Positions 46,869 through 56,951 of a stretch of 64,000 nt of DNA are shown here, one piece after another. The DNA comes from Septoria linicola (lineage: Eukaryota; Ascomycota; Dothideomycetes; Mycosphaerellales; Mycosphaerellaceae). The first letter of the stretch is position 1, and each line of letters starts with the position of its first letter. The position numbers were made by a program, and so were the translations under genes. A model generated the notes under the pieces. It did no database searches. It had not been told where the DNA came from and was given only the letters and a program-made list of their open reading frames with translations. The DNA lies in contig CP099423.1 in NCBI GenBank assembly GCA_024114885.1, positions 1,860,001-1,924,000 of the forward strand. The letters are read 5' to 3'.

Positions 46869-49800
46869 CTACTTCCAAATCTTCCACCCCGCCTTTCTCT
46901 TACTCTCACTTCTGCCCAATTCACCCTCACCTGGTCGTCCTTGATCCATACTCTGCCGACCACTACCAATGCCAAAGAAACGCTCGGCTTTACTGCCTCT
47001 TCGTTGCGGCGGAAGTGGACCGCGACCCATGTGTTCCTCTTCAAAGTCCTCACTGCCTGTCAGGGAGCCGGTGCTGCCGTGTTCGTCGTGAGGTCCATCG
47101 TATTTTCCGTTGGCTCGTTGGGCGCCGGGTGGGGAGCGGCCATATGGTCCGCGATTGCCTTGAGCGGCGGTGACAGGAGGTGCGGTGGATGATGGTCCGC
47201 TCGTTCGTCGGTAGCCAGAATGCGGGTAGCTGTTACTGTCGGGAGCATGATGTTGTTGCTGCGAGCCGATTGGTGGTCCAGCGAGGTCGTAGCCTTTTTG
47301 GTAAGCATCGACCCCACTTCGTGTGCTGCCAGACGGGAGTCGTGGAGTATGGTTTACTATTTGCCCAGCACTTCCATAGCCATCACTGTGTTGGCGGGTG
47401 TAGTATGCACCACGGCCAGTCGTAGTCAAGCCCATTCCAGCGGCGGGACTTGTGACTGCTGCATTTGGGTTGGAGTTCAGGGCTGTGTTCTTTTGTGTCC
47501 GAAAGTCGGGACTTGGAGTTCTGCTACCGTCTGTAGTACCTCGATATTCGCTGTAATCCGCACTCTGCTTTTGAGCTCCTTCACCAGCTGAAGCATTGTC
47601 ATCGGCTCCATCAAGAGCTTCTCTCTTCCTATTGAAGAGGAGGCGTTCCATTAGGCTCTTTCTGTGAGGCTCGAACTTGGCCGTATTGACATCCGCAGAC
47701 CCTTCGTACCGCAACGCAGGCACGAGTAGCCTGTAGGGAACGGTGGTGCCAGCAGGATTATGCTGATCGACTTCAACGCAGAGTGATATGTCAAGGCCAC
47801 CTTCGAGGTTGATGTGACCATCACCGTAGCTGTTGTCGGCAGCGCCATCATGCCCATTGGGATCATTCTTACCTGCAAACGAGAACCGCCTCGGCTGCTT
47901 TTCTGACAGATTCGTCGGCCTGCGTTGGAACGAAGGCCTTTCCGGAGCCACGTTCGGATCATGCCTGGCGTTGGTCGGGAAGTAACTGCCTCCAGTCTCT
48001 GCTGCAGACAGACTGGAGGATCGTTGAATGCCAGATGGTCTTCGATCCTCCTCATTATAGGGCCTTGTATGCTCTAGCGGCAGCGAGACTGGAGGCGGTC
48101 CCTTCTTTGAAGACCCGCTCATTCGCCTCACCAATGCCGCTGGGCCGCGTGTGAGGCTCATAGTCCGTTTCATGCTACCTGGCGGATACTTCTTTTTCGC
48201 GCTGCTCTTCTCATCGGGAACGCCATCAAACTGCTGCCGACCCGTGGCTGGGGTTGACTCTAATCTTGGCGATTGTGGAGGAGTTGAGCCGGGTACATAC
48301 TCTCGAATCACGCAGAAGTTCCTTCTCGGGAGGAGGTGGTTGTTGTTCCTCCTGCTTCCATCGACATCGTGGCTGAACATGGGTATCATATCCTCATCAG
48401 TATCGGCATCCAGATGATGTATCTTGTTTCTCTTGTTCAGCACATCGGCCATCATTGTCGGAGGTGGAGTGTTCACAATTGCCGAAGATATGATGTTCGG
48501 GATGTATCTGTGGTCCTTGTCCTTGCGCAAGCCAAGCTTCTGGTTGCTGAAGAATTGTCCTACAGCACCGAGATGCACATCGCCACCAAGGATGGTGATC
48601 CGAACACTCTTTTCTGCAGCCAGCTCTTGCAGCTCTTGTATGAACCAGTTACGCTCCGCTTTGTGATGTTTGGCGGTCCAATGGTCGTCCAGATCATCAA
48701 GAATCTCGACACCACCATCAAACTTGTTGACGAAGCCACCTAACAGACCAGTTCGACCAACAGCTTTGATCGGGTCCATGACACGGCTGGTGAGAATGTT
48801 CTCCAAAAAGTTGAGTCGAGGGTATGCTATCGGAACTCCGAGCAGAACAATAAGATGCTTCGTCTCACCTTTCACGATCTCCGCCCGGCAACGGTCGAAT
48901 ATCGCGTCATATGTCTCCTGGCTGAGGATTTCGTCGCGCATGCGCTCAGTGCGACAGTCGAGTCCCAGGAACGCGACATGTCGGCCAAGGCTCATAAACA
49001 AGCTTCGTGATCGCTCGTAGATATAAGGACCTGGCGATTTGCCCAGTAGCCAGCTGGGCTCTTCCTTCTCAGTCTCCGCTGCGACACTTTGGTGTTGGAA
49101 GAGCATATAGTACTTGAATGCTATCGCACCAAGTCCGGTGAACACTCTCGTGCTCATGAAGTGATGCGGATAGCTGCCAAAGCCATCGATGATGTCGTGA
49201 TCGTCCCAAATGTTGACCATTGGTATTTGTGAGTTCGCCATGCTGAATAGACCTTGGCTGAACCACATGGCGTATCGGTGCAGATAGAATTCTTCGAGCT
49301 CTTCTTGCATTTCAGTGCTAAAGTCCGCTTCATGCTTGTGTTGTGGGTTCTTAGTCTGAAGCCATTCCCTAAACAGCTCCGTATCGCGCATGGCCGCATC
49401 ATTGTATATCTGATCACCTCCACCCAGCATGACGTGGAAAGGGCGTGCCTGGTGCCGGTTCAGAACGTCGCGCCACAGGGGATCTGGGCCGGAGAAGGTG
49501 TCGCTGTCAACAGACATGGAGAAGCCGTTGCAAGAGTGGAACATGATGTTCATGGACTCTCCTCGGGCAGGTACCCAGAAGCCGATCGCGGGACCCTTGT
49601 TGATGCGATATGCCACACGACACTGGCGGCTAGCCAGCTCGATCTCAATGCTGAAGCGCCAGAAAGTGTAGCCTCGCTCGCTGTGCAGTCTCACTGCTTT
49701 AGTCTCACGGTATCGTCCTGCGCGCTCCCCATCTCGTTTCTTAGTGCGAGATTTGTCTTGAAAGGAGATGCGCTGTGTTGGCCGACCATCTGCGTCCACA

Positions 49801-51983
49801 GTAGCTTGAGGCCCAAGCAGGGGCGTACGTTGAGCAGAGTACAAGCCATTATTATTCTCTTCACGGGATAGATCAACGCCGCCAGCAATGTCGTGAACCG
49901 GGCGTACGTACAATGCTCTGCCTGTGCGTGAAAGTTTGACCTGTCCAGCGACCGGATCCTCATACTCGGGTGGTAGCTCGTGTCCACTGTCAAGTAGATG
50001 CTGCGGTGGTGGCGTATGCATATCCATCGGTTGCGCAAACAGGCGCAGCGTAGGCGATCTTGCGAGATCAGACTGATCGTCTTCGGTCACAATCATCACG
50101 GTTCCCTTCCAAACCTCTCTCTGGGAGACTGCGTTGGTGCGCTGATTACGGATCGTTTGTTGCCGGATACCAGTGTATCGGAGAAGTGGACCGCACTTCA
50201 GGAACAGTCGAGGTTCGAAGCCATTCGCTTTCTCCTCGTATGGCCCATCGAGCTGTGCCATCTCAGCTGCCTGCTTAGAGCCGCTTGAACTTGATCCTTT
50301 GCCATTCTTCTCCCACCATGCCGCATTACCTCCTTCTTGACCAGCGCCAGCCGTAGCTTGCTCAAACTCGATGTCTTCGGCTGTCAGAACGGCGGACTTG
50401 GCGTTTCGCCAGTCGTCAAGCGGCTTCGAGGCCTGTTGATATCCTCGATGAGGCTCGTGTTCACGGTGGAACAATCCTCGAATGCCGTGATGCTGCTTGT
50501 CTTGATGATCTGTCACTTTCGCGCTGGTGGAGAACCCGACCTGTTCCTTGGCATGTCGTGCATTAGCGGTCTGAGGAGGCTGAGAATAGCGAATACCGTC
50601 CTCGACCGGATTCTCGACGAACGCGCGAGGCACCAGATCGGGAGGAAGATTCGCTTCGGCGGCCTTCTGTTCCTTCTTGGACCCTACGAGTCCTCCCATG
50701 CGATCCGTCTGCAATGCATTTCTCGTGTTATGCTCGTCCCCATGTCCAGCTGGGGTTCGCTTCTGCAACTTCTTGCTATTGCTTCTCCCTACAGTAATTT
50801 CGCCTCTCTCTGATTCCAGAGAGATCGGGCTGATCGGTGACCTCGCAGCGTCGTCCTGTACCTGGCTTCTCCGCTTGTCGTATGCCACCTTGCCACGCTG
50901 AGCCGCGCCGGGAGAGTAGCCAGCGCTCGATATGCTTGGTCCACTCCATGCGGCAGCTTCAGCACCAGCGAATCCAGCGTTCTTCGCACGGTACTTGCGG
51001 CTATCTGAGCGTGCGACATCGTGAGATGCGCGCGGTGCACTGGTCATTGCAGCTTGCGAATGCGGCTCCGGAGCCCGATCGTAGGCTTTGGACTGATTTG
51101 CGACAGGCGCTGCGGCTTGTCCTTGAGGGCTGATGGGCGACATGTCCTCCTTGAGCAAGGACTCCTTCGCGTCTCGAAAGCGTCGCGCTCCCGCTTCTGC
51201 TTGGGTCTCAGAGACGTTGCGCGGCTTATCGTGCTGGCTCGATCGTCTCGCTGGGCCGTCGCCGACAATCCTCGGTTTCTCACTGCGAACAGTCTTGCTC
51301 CTTTCTACACCGGCAGTTCCCTGTTCTCCAGCTATGCTCCTCTGACGTGCTTTTTCCTCAGCATGCGCAACTCGCGCGCGCTTCTCTTCCTTACTCCACG
51401 TCTCCAAGTTCTGCAGCGGACTGCGATCTGGCACCGAGCCTCGTCTCACCAGCTCGGAAACGTTGCTGGCGTTGCTGGCCTGCCGCTGCTTGGAAGACTG
51501 TGCGACGTTCTCGGTCTTGGGTGACGTCGGATCGGGAGACCACGGCTTCGATCGCACATTGGTTGGTACATCGTCCGGGTCAGCTTTCCACGTGGAATGA
51601 TTCGGCGCAGCATCAGGATCGGGGAACGTAGTCTTGAACTCGGAATCTGGGTTCACGATTCGCAACGGCTGTGCCGGTGGTGCAACCACGGTATTGCTTC
51701 GCTCTTTCCGTCGACTTTCTGCTTTGGACACGCCATTGGGTCCGTCACTCGGCATGCCGGTGCGATCAGAGAAAGAGCGTTTGCCATCGCCGGCTTGTGG
51801 TTGGTAGTAATGGTACGGTGCTGTGGTGATATGTGGCTGTTCATAGAATCCGCGGGAGATGTGAGCTTTGGGGGCAGCGGATGTCTGCTCAAAGAAGCCC
51901 GTGTCAGGGTTGCGGCTCCAGAGGCCGGACTGTCTCCTCTCGTGGGACATGGTAGCACTTGACGGTGCTTGGTTGCTCTGCAT
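46869..51983 (-). CDS. PhoD-like metallophosphatase domain protein, very long
   Basis: A single exon encodes 1704 residues. The central part (about 760-1200) is a PhoD-like phosphatase/phosphodiesterase domain with metal-site motifs LGGGDQIYNDA (near 853), IWDDHDIIDGFGSYP (near 923) and TILGGDVHLGAVGQF. Aromatic-rich YTFWRFSIEIEL precedes it. Long disordered flanks surround the domain: an N-terminal 600 residues rich in Arg, Ser, Gln and charged repeats, and a C-terminal 450 residues with RRMSGSSKKGPP-type and Pro/Gly-rich segments, ending in a basic KAGWKIWK. No signal peptide, so it is probably cytosolic or peripheral to membranes. Fungal relatives of this size exist but their substrate is not settled. 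Divergent from kexin. Confidence 0.88.
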   Translation of the reverse strand: MQSNQAPSSATMSHERRQSGLWSRNPDTGFFEQTSAAPKAHISRGFYEQPHITTAPYHYYQPQAGDGKRSFSDRTGMPSDGPNGVSKAESRRKERSNTVVAPPAQPLRIVNPDSEFKTTFPDPDAAPNHSTWKADPDDVPTNVRSKPWSPDPTSPKTENVAQSSKQRQASNASNVSELVRRGSVPDRSPLQNLETWSKEEKRARVAHAEEKARQRSIAGEQGTAGVERSKTVRSEKPRIVGDGPARRSSQHDKPRNVSETQAEAGARRFRDAKESLLKEDMSPISPQGQAAAPVANQSKAYDRAPEPHSQAAMTSAPRASHDVARSDSRKYRAKNAGFAGAEAAAWSGPSISSAGYSPGAAQRGKVAYDKRRSQVQDDAARSPISPISLESERGEITVGRSNSKKLQKRTPAGHGDEHNTRNALQTDRMGGLVGSKKEQKAAEANLPPDLVPRAFVENPVEDGIRYSQPPQTANARHAKEQVGFSTSAKVTDHQDKQHHGIRGLFHREHEPHRGYQQASKPLDDWRNAKSAVLTAEDIEFEQATAGAGQEGGNAAWWEKNGKGSSSSGSKQAAEMAQLDGPYEEKANGFEPRLFLKCGPLLRYTGIRQQTIRNQRTNAVSQREVWKGTVMIVTEDDQSDLARSPTLRLFAQPMDMHTPPPQHLLDSGHELPPEYEDPVAGQVKLSRTGRALYVRPVHDIAGGVDLSREENNNGLYSAQRTPLLGPQATVDADGRPTQRISFQDKSRTKKRDGERAGRYRETKAVRLHSERGYTFWRFSIEIELASRQCRVAYRINKGPAIGFWVPARGESMNIMFHSCNGFSMSVDSDTFSGPDPLWRDVLNRHQARPFHVMLGGGDQIYNDAAMRDTELFREWLQTKNPQHKHEADFSTEMQEELEEFYLHRYAMWFSQGLFSMANSQIPMVNIWDDHDIIDGFGSYPHHFMSTRVFTGLGAIAFKYYMLFQHQSVAAETEKEEPSWLLGKSPGPYIYERSRSLFMSLGRHVAFLGLDCRTERMRDEILSQETYDAIFDRCRAEIVKGETKHLIVLLGVPIAYPRLNFLENILTSRVMDPIKAVGRTGLLGGFVNKFDGGVEILDDLDDHWTAKHHKAERNWFIQELQELAAEKSVRITILGGDVHLGAVGQFFSNQKLGLRKDKDHRYIPNIISSAIVNTPPPTMMADVLNKRNKIHHLDADTDEDMIPMFSHDVDGSRRNNNHLLPRRNFCVIREYVPGSTPPQSPRLESTPATGRQQFDGVPDEKSSAKKKYPPGSMKRTMSLTRGPAALVRRMSGSSKKGPPPVSLPLEHTRPYNEEDRRPSGIQRSSSLSAAETGGSYFPTNARHDPNVAPERPSFQRRPTNLSEKQPRRFSFAGKNDPNGHDGAADNSYGDGHINLEGGLDISLCVEVDQHNPAGTTVPYRLLVPALRYEGSADVNTAKFEPHRKSLMERLLFNRKREALDGADDNASAGEGAQKQSADYSEYRGTTDGSRTPSPDFRTQKNTALNSNPNAAVTSPAAGMGLTTTGRGAYYTRQHSDGYGSAGQIVNHTPRLPSGSTRSGVDAYQKGYDLAGPPIGSQQQHHAPDSNSYPHSGYRRTSGPSSTAPPVTAAQGNRGPYGRSPPGAQRANGKYDGPHDEHGSTGSLTGSEDFEEEHMGRGPLPPQRRGSKAERFFGIGSGRQSMDQGRPGEGELGRSESKRKAGWKIWK

Positions 51984-52731
51984 GAATCAATCGCTGTGGG
52001 TGGTCGGCGGGGATTAGCTCTCACTCAACCGCGTTCTGATGTGAAGAATAATGTGCAACGCCGGCTCACAGCTTGCACAGCCGTTGTGGAATAGATAAGT
52101 CGTCAACGGTGTGAACGAGACATTCAGGCTATAGTGTCCAACGCAGAACGCTCAAAACGCGGGAGAAGGAGAAGAAAGGACAGAGTAGTCGAGGGCGGGC
52201 GGGTGGGTGGTGATGATGTCGACTGAACTGGTTTCCAATGCTGCAAAGGTGGCTGGCATCGTGCAGCTATTGGCGCAGCGCGTATGCACAGGCAGTCCTC
52301 GGGCGTCAGCCTGAATCCTGCGGCATACTGTAGTGTGGAAATGGTCTTCTTCACGGGCTCTCGTCCATTGTAGAACCCTGGTCAGTGAATGCGACGTCTA
52401 CATGATTGCATACCGCTGAAATGATGTCTTGTTCCAGTGGAGACACAGGCTGGCTTGCTCGCACACGGGAAGGAAAGGGAAAGGGAAAGGCACGAGCCGG
52501 CCGAGCGAGCTTATTCTGCTCCGCCGGCTCATTGTCTCCTACTTGCAGTTCGGAAGCCGTCGAGGCCACGGTGCATCTGACGAGACACTGAACGACCACT
52601 AGTCCTCACCACACCTGCCTATTGTTTGTGCTGCAGTGTGCGCCCATTGAGCACGTGTCCACCATTAATCCTCTCCTGGATGGCGTTATGAGAGCGGCCA
52701 CATCACCATCTCCACACACTGCAGCATCATC
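51984..52731. other. Divergent promoter between PhoD-like and kexin genes
   Basis: 748 bases without a gene. A purine tract of GGGAAA-type repeats lies at 52467-52490. Confidence 0.5.
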
Positions 52732-55332
52732 ATGAAGTGGTCGAGCCTCGTGCCTGGTCTGCTCGCTGCAACCGCATGCGCAGCAGACACGCCACGACGA
52801 ATACGCGATTACGATGCTTACGACTATTATGCGGTCCACTTGAACGCGGATCAAGATCCTCAGCAGGCCGCCACGGAAATCGGCCTGCAGTACGATGGAC
52901 CACTGGGAGAACTGGACGACCACTACCTCTTTCGCACCGCAGATCGACAACACGACTACGACCACATCCAAACGCTCAAGAGCGATCTGAAAAGACGGCG
53001 GAGGACGCGCGAGGCCGGAGCAGAGGCGCCTCATGTCCTTGATTCTGTCCAGCTTTCCAAGAAGCAGGAGCTGCACAAAAGGTTCCCCTTGGTGAAACGA
53101 GGCGCGCCATCAGACATCTCATATCCACGACGACAGAAATTCGGAGCGCAGCCAGTGGAGTGGGCAGTCAACGAGCTGAACGAGGTCGCGCTGAATCTGA
53201 GCATTGCCGATCCCATCTTCAAGGAGCAGTGGCACTTGTACAATCCCGTCGAGGTCGGGCACGATATCAATGTCACGGGAGTGTGGACGAGTGGCGTGAC
53301 AGGCAAGAACATCAATACCTGTATTGTAGATGATGGTCTGGACTTCCACAGCAACGACCTCAAGGCCAGCTACTTCGCAGCAGGTAGCTGGGACTACAAT
53401 GACCCCGGGCCCGACCCACTTCCGAGGCTTAGTGACGACCGGCATGGGACGAGATGCGCCGGCGAGATTTCTGCAGTGAGGAACGATGTGTGCGGTGTCG
53501 GGGTGGCATATGATGGAAAAGTGGCAGGAGTTCGCATTCTTAGCAAGGTCATCTCGGACGCTGACGAGGCGGAAGCGATGAACTACGCGTACCAGCAGAA
53601 CCACATCTACTCGTGCTCATGGGGACCGTCAGACGATGGCACTGCGATGGAAGCCCCCGGAATCCTGATCAGGAGATCTATGGTACAAGGCATCCAGAAA
53701 GGTCGCGGTGGACTCGGAAGCATCTACGTGTTCGCCATTGGTAACGGTGCATCCAACGATGACAACTGCAACTTTGATGGCTACACAAACTCCATATACT
53801 CGGTGAGTGTCGGAGGTATCGATCGCAAGGGCCAGCATCCGTACTACAGCGAAAAATGCTCTGCGCAACTAGTCGTCACCTACTCTTCAGGATCGGGCGA
53901 TGCGATCCACACCACAGATGTCGGCGAGAACCAATGCTACGTTAGCCACGGTGGTACATCTGCAGCCGGACCGCTCGTGGCTGGCATTTACGCACTGATG
54001 CTCGAGGTCAATTCGAAGCTCACGTGGAGAGACATCCAATGGATCACAGTGCTCAATGCGGTCAAGATTGATCAAGGCAACGACTGGCAGACGAACACAG
54101 CTGTCGGCCGCGACTTCAGCCACCAATTCGGCTACGGAAAGGCCGATGCATGGGCGTTTGTTGAAGCAGCCCGGGATTGGAAGAATGTCAAGCCACAGGC
54201 GTGGTACTTCAGCCCATGGCTGCACGTCAAGAAATCCATCCCGCAAGGTCAGAACGGTCTGGCTTCGAGTTTTGATGTGACTGAGGAGCATTTGAAGGAG
54301 GCCAATCTTGAACGAGTGGAGCACGTCACCGTGACCATGAACGTGAAGCATACCCGCCGTGGTGATCTGTCCGTCGATCTGATCAGTCCAACGGGCATGA
54401 AGTCTGAGATTGCTACACATCGCCGGAACGATAACGCGAACAGCGGCTACGTGGATTGGACATTCATGTCCGTGGCTCACTGGGGCGAAACTGGAGTCGG
54501 AAAGTGGACCGTCATCGTCAAGGACACTCGACAGAATGAGCACGAGGGCACGTTCATCGACTGGCACTTCAAGCTCTGGGGCGAGGCAATCGATGGCGAG
54601 AAGCAGCCACTCCTGCCCATGCCAACGGACCACGATGATGATGACCACGATGTGTACATTGTTCCGACGCAAACAGCAACTGCACATACAACTTCCGTAG
54701 CACACCCTACGGACGTTGACGGCCAACCAGCTGGTAACCCAAGCGACCATCCGGAGAGGCCCACGAAGCCAAAACCCACCAAGCCCGCCGACACTGAAGC
54801 TCAGGAAACTCCAGGTGCAGTCGAGGGCGACAAGGAAGAAGCTTCAAAGCCGACTGAATCTGCTTCTGCGGGCAACGAGAATCTTTTGCCTTCAATTTTC
54901 CCGACATTCGGCGTTTCCAAGAAGACGCAGACCTGGATCTATGGCTCGATTGGGCTCATCTTTGCGTTCCTCATCGGTCTTGGCGTATGGGTGGCATGTG
55001 TCCGCCGCAAGCAACGCAGAGTACGAAATTTGTCCGAGTTCGAATTGGTCGACCAAGACGATGCGGATGAGTCAGCACCACTTGCAGCGAATGGACGTGC
55101 CAATGGCAAAGCGCGCAACAAGGGCAGAGACCTGTACAACGCTTTCGCTGAAGGAAGTGATACCGACGAGGCCGAGGCATTCGACATCGGATCAGATGAA
55201 GAAGACGAACATGACAACTTTGGCGAAGGCAGCTCCAGTGAGAACAGCCGGGGCAGCAACGATAGAGCTCATCCTGCAAAGAATGAGCGGTATAGAGATG
55301 ACGAGCCTGAAAAGGTTGGGCTTGACACGTAG
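52732..55332 (+). CDS. KEX2: Kexin, late-Golgi subtilisin-type proprotein convertase
   Basis: Cuts secretory precursors after KR or RR. A single exon gives 866 residues. Signal peptide about 1-18. The propeptide ends at the auto-processing site LVKR (123). The S8 catalytic domain follows with D200 (IVDDGLDF), H238 (DDRHGTRCAG), oxyanion N338 (AIGNGAS) and S410 (HGGTSAAGP). The P-domain spans about 470-610 (SFDVTEEHL to FKLWGEAID). A Ser/Thr/Pro-rich acidic stalk leads to a transmembrane helix at about 733-756, then a cytosolic tail with acidic clusters and ARNKGRDLYNAF, a possible tyrosine-type Golgi retrieval signal. Length and order match fungal kexins. Several other proteins in this window carry candidate cleavage sites. 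Confidence 0.97.
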   Translation: MKWSSLVPGLLAATACAADTPRRIRDYDAYDYYAVHLNADQDPQQAATEIGLQYDGPLGELDDHYLFRTADRQHDYDHIQTLKSDLKRRRRTREAGAEAPHVLDSVQLSKKQELHKRFPLVKRGAPSDISYPRRQKFGAQPVEWAVNELNEVALNLSIADPIFKEQWHLYNPVEVGHDINVTGVWTSGVTGKNINTCIVDDGLDFHSNDLKASYFAAGSWDYNDPGPDPLPRLSDDRHGTRCAGEISAVRNDVCGVGVAYDGKVAGVRILSKVISDADEAEAMNYAYQQNHIYSCSWGPSDDGTAMEAPGILIRRSMVQGIQKGRGGLGSIYVFAIGNGASNDDNCNFDGYTNSIYSVSVGGIDRKGQHPYYSEKCSAQLVVTYSSGSGDAIHTTDVGENQCYVSHGGTSAAGPLVAGIYALMLEVNSKLTWRDIQWITVLNAVKIDQGNDWQTNTAVGRDFSHQFGYGKADAWAFVEAARDWKNVKPQAWYFSPWLHVKKSIPQGQNGLASSFDVTEEHLKEANLERVEHVTVTMNVKHTRRGDLSVDLISPTGMKSEIATHRRNDNANSGYVDWTFMSVAHWGETGVGKWTVIVKDTRQNEHEGTFIDWHFKLWGEAIDGEKQPLLPMPTDHDDDDHDVYIVPTQTATAHTTSVAHPTDVDGQPAGNPSDHPERPTKPKPTKPADTEAQETPGAVEGDKEEASKPTESASAGNENLLPSIFPTFGVSKKTQTWIYGSIGLIFAFLIGLGVWVACVRRKQRRVRNLSEFELVDQDDADESAPLAANGRANGKARNKGRDLYNAFAEGSDTDEAEAFDIGSDEEDEHDNFGEGSSSENSRGSNDRAHPAKNERYRDDEPEKVGLDT

Positions 55333-56951
55333 AGCGTCATTGGCACTACATGAGGCGTTTTTGGGACTGTGCATCGGTTGGCGCATCTAGCGTTGCCCTG
55401 AGTAGATATGTCAAAGAACATGTACATTGGCCAACAGGTGTTTCGACACACATGATCTCTCGTCATCTCAGGCAAGACGCCCAGGAGCTATCGACTGATT
55501 CCTTGTACACGACGCTCTAGTGACAATACACGCACGGCACCTCGTCACACCCATACCAGTCGACATCTCTCCTCCTTTCAACAACCCACTCTCCACCTCC
55601 GCCCATTCAGTTACTCGCGACCAACCAACCCACTCACTGGCAATAATTCTCCGTCAATCTCGCATCATACCTCTTACACGCATCGAAAAACAACGGCTCA
55701 TTCAAATCGATGATGAACGCGCACTATCATTGTCATCAGTACACAACATCTCCCCTCTCTCTCTCTCTGTCTCTTCAAGAAACAAAGACTCCCTTGTTCG
55801 TCGTTATTTGCCATACAGGCGTAGGAAGACGAAAAGATAAGATAGGATGGGAAGGAAAGGAAAGGAAGCGGAGGAAGGGAAATATACAGCTCTATACTCC
55901 CTTTGGTTTCGACACACTACCGTAGTCTCCACAGACGGCTTCGATGGCGGCGGGGTCCCGAGAAGGTTGCCACGTCGGTTTTGTAGGCGCAGTAGCATTG
56001 TTTGATGTCGTCTGCTCTGACTGAAAGAGGGGTTGTAAGTGGCGGGGGTGAGGAGGGTCCTGTCAGTGGGAGGGAGGAGGGTTAGTATGGGCGAGGACGG
56101 TTTGGGGGAAGGAGTTGGTGGATGCAGAGGGTGGTGGGTTGGGGTGGGGACTTATGCTGCGAGAGCGAGGAGGCATGGAAGGGAGAGCGTCGTGATGGAG
56201 TGATGGGGTTGATAAGACTGTGTGAGGTGAGGTGTGTGGCAAGGACCCGAGGGAACGTAGATAGATCGATGGTCTGAGAACTGGATCGTCTGTCTGCCTT
56301 ATAGATATATACATTTCATCTTCACAGATACATATTGAACCACATCTATCTCTTTCTTCTGAGACGAACGCCAATGTAGCGCTGTCGTGCAGACCTAATT
56401 CCTGCCACATTATATCTCTAGCGGCATATTGTCGATCCATTCACGAGACCGTCGATCTTTTCGTGTCGAACATCGAGTCTAGAGCGTTACTGCAATGAAG
56501 ATCATGGACTTTCTATTCCAGAGGATCAGTGAACATTGAACAGCCATTACATCGTGCCGAATGGTGGCTGATTGCAAGATTCGACTACATTTTGGTTCTG
56601 TGGCAAGTAGCGGCTTTTGCTGTAACTAGTGATGGGTATAAATCACGCAGTCTTGGCGTGTCTTCATAGGAGGAAGAGTTGTTCTAGACGTAGCGGATGC
56701 GCTAGCTGTAATTTCGCCAAGTCTTTCGATGTTTGAGGCTCTTGATAAGCTTGCCATGTCATCTGAAGTGTTCTATGCAGAGACAGACTAGTTCTTGGCG
56801 CGAATGAGATCCTTGTCTTGCCGTGATGTGAGATGCTGACATAAGCATGCCTTGAAGCTGGCAGTCGACATCTTGATCTTGCTATGCTGCTTTCCGACAC
56901 CGATGAGGCCCATGTTCTCCTTGCCGTTTGTCCTGCTTAGAGCTTTCGCAA
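55333..56951. other. Convergent intergenic with low-complexity tracts and G-quadruplex motifs
   Basis: 1.6 kb between kexin and the M43 protease 3' ends. It contains a CT dinucleotide tract (55755-55768), a purine tract (about 55841-55882) and a G-rich stretch at 56041-56150 holding two canonical G-quadruplex motifs. A 125-codon frame on the minus strand (56440-56063) overlaps the G-rich DNA and is probably not a gene. Confidence 0.5.
56068..56149 (+). other. Two canonical G-quadruplex motifs
   Basis: At 56068-56091 four GGG runs are spaced by 1, 4 and 7 bases. At 56129-56149 four runs of three or four G are spaced by 4, 2 and 1 bases. Both fit the G3+N1-7 rule on the plus strand. Confidence 0.65.

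Noticed and set aside
52467..52490. GGGAAA-type purine tract as a telomere-like repeat
   Set aside because: Only a few imperfect units; more simply a low-complexity promoter tract.
53887..54750. 287-codon minus-strand frame opposite kexin
   Set aside because: Antisense shadow; catalytic residues of kexin are on the plus strand.
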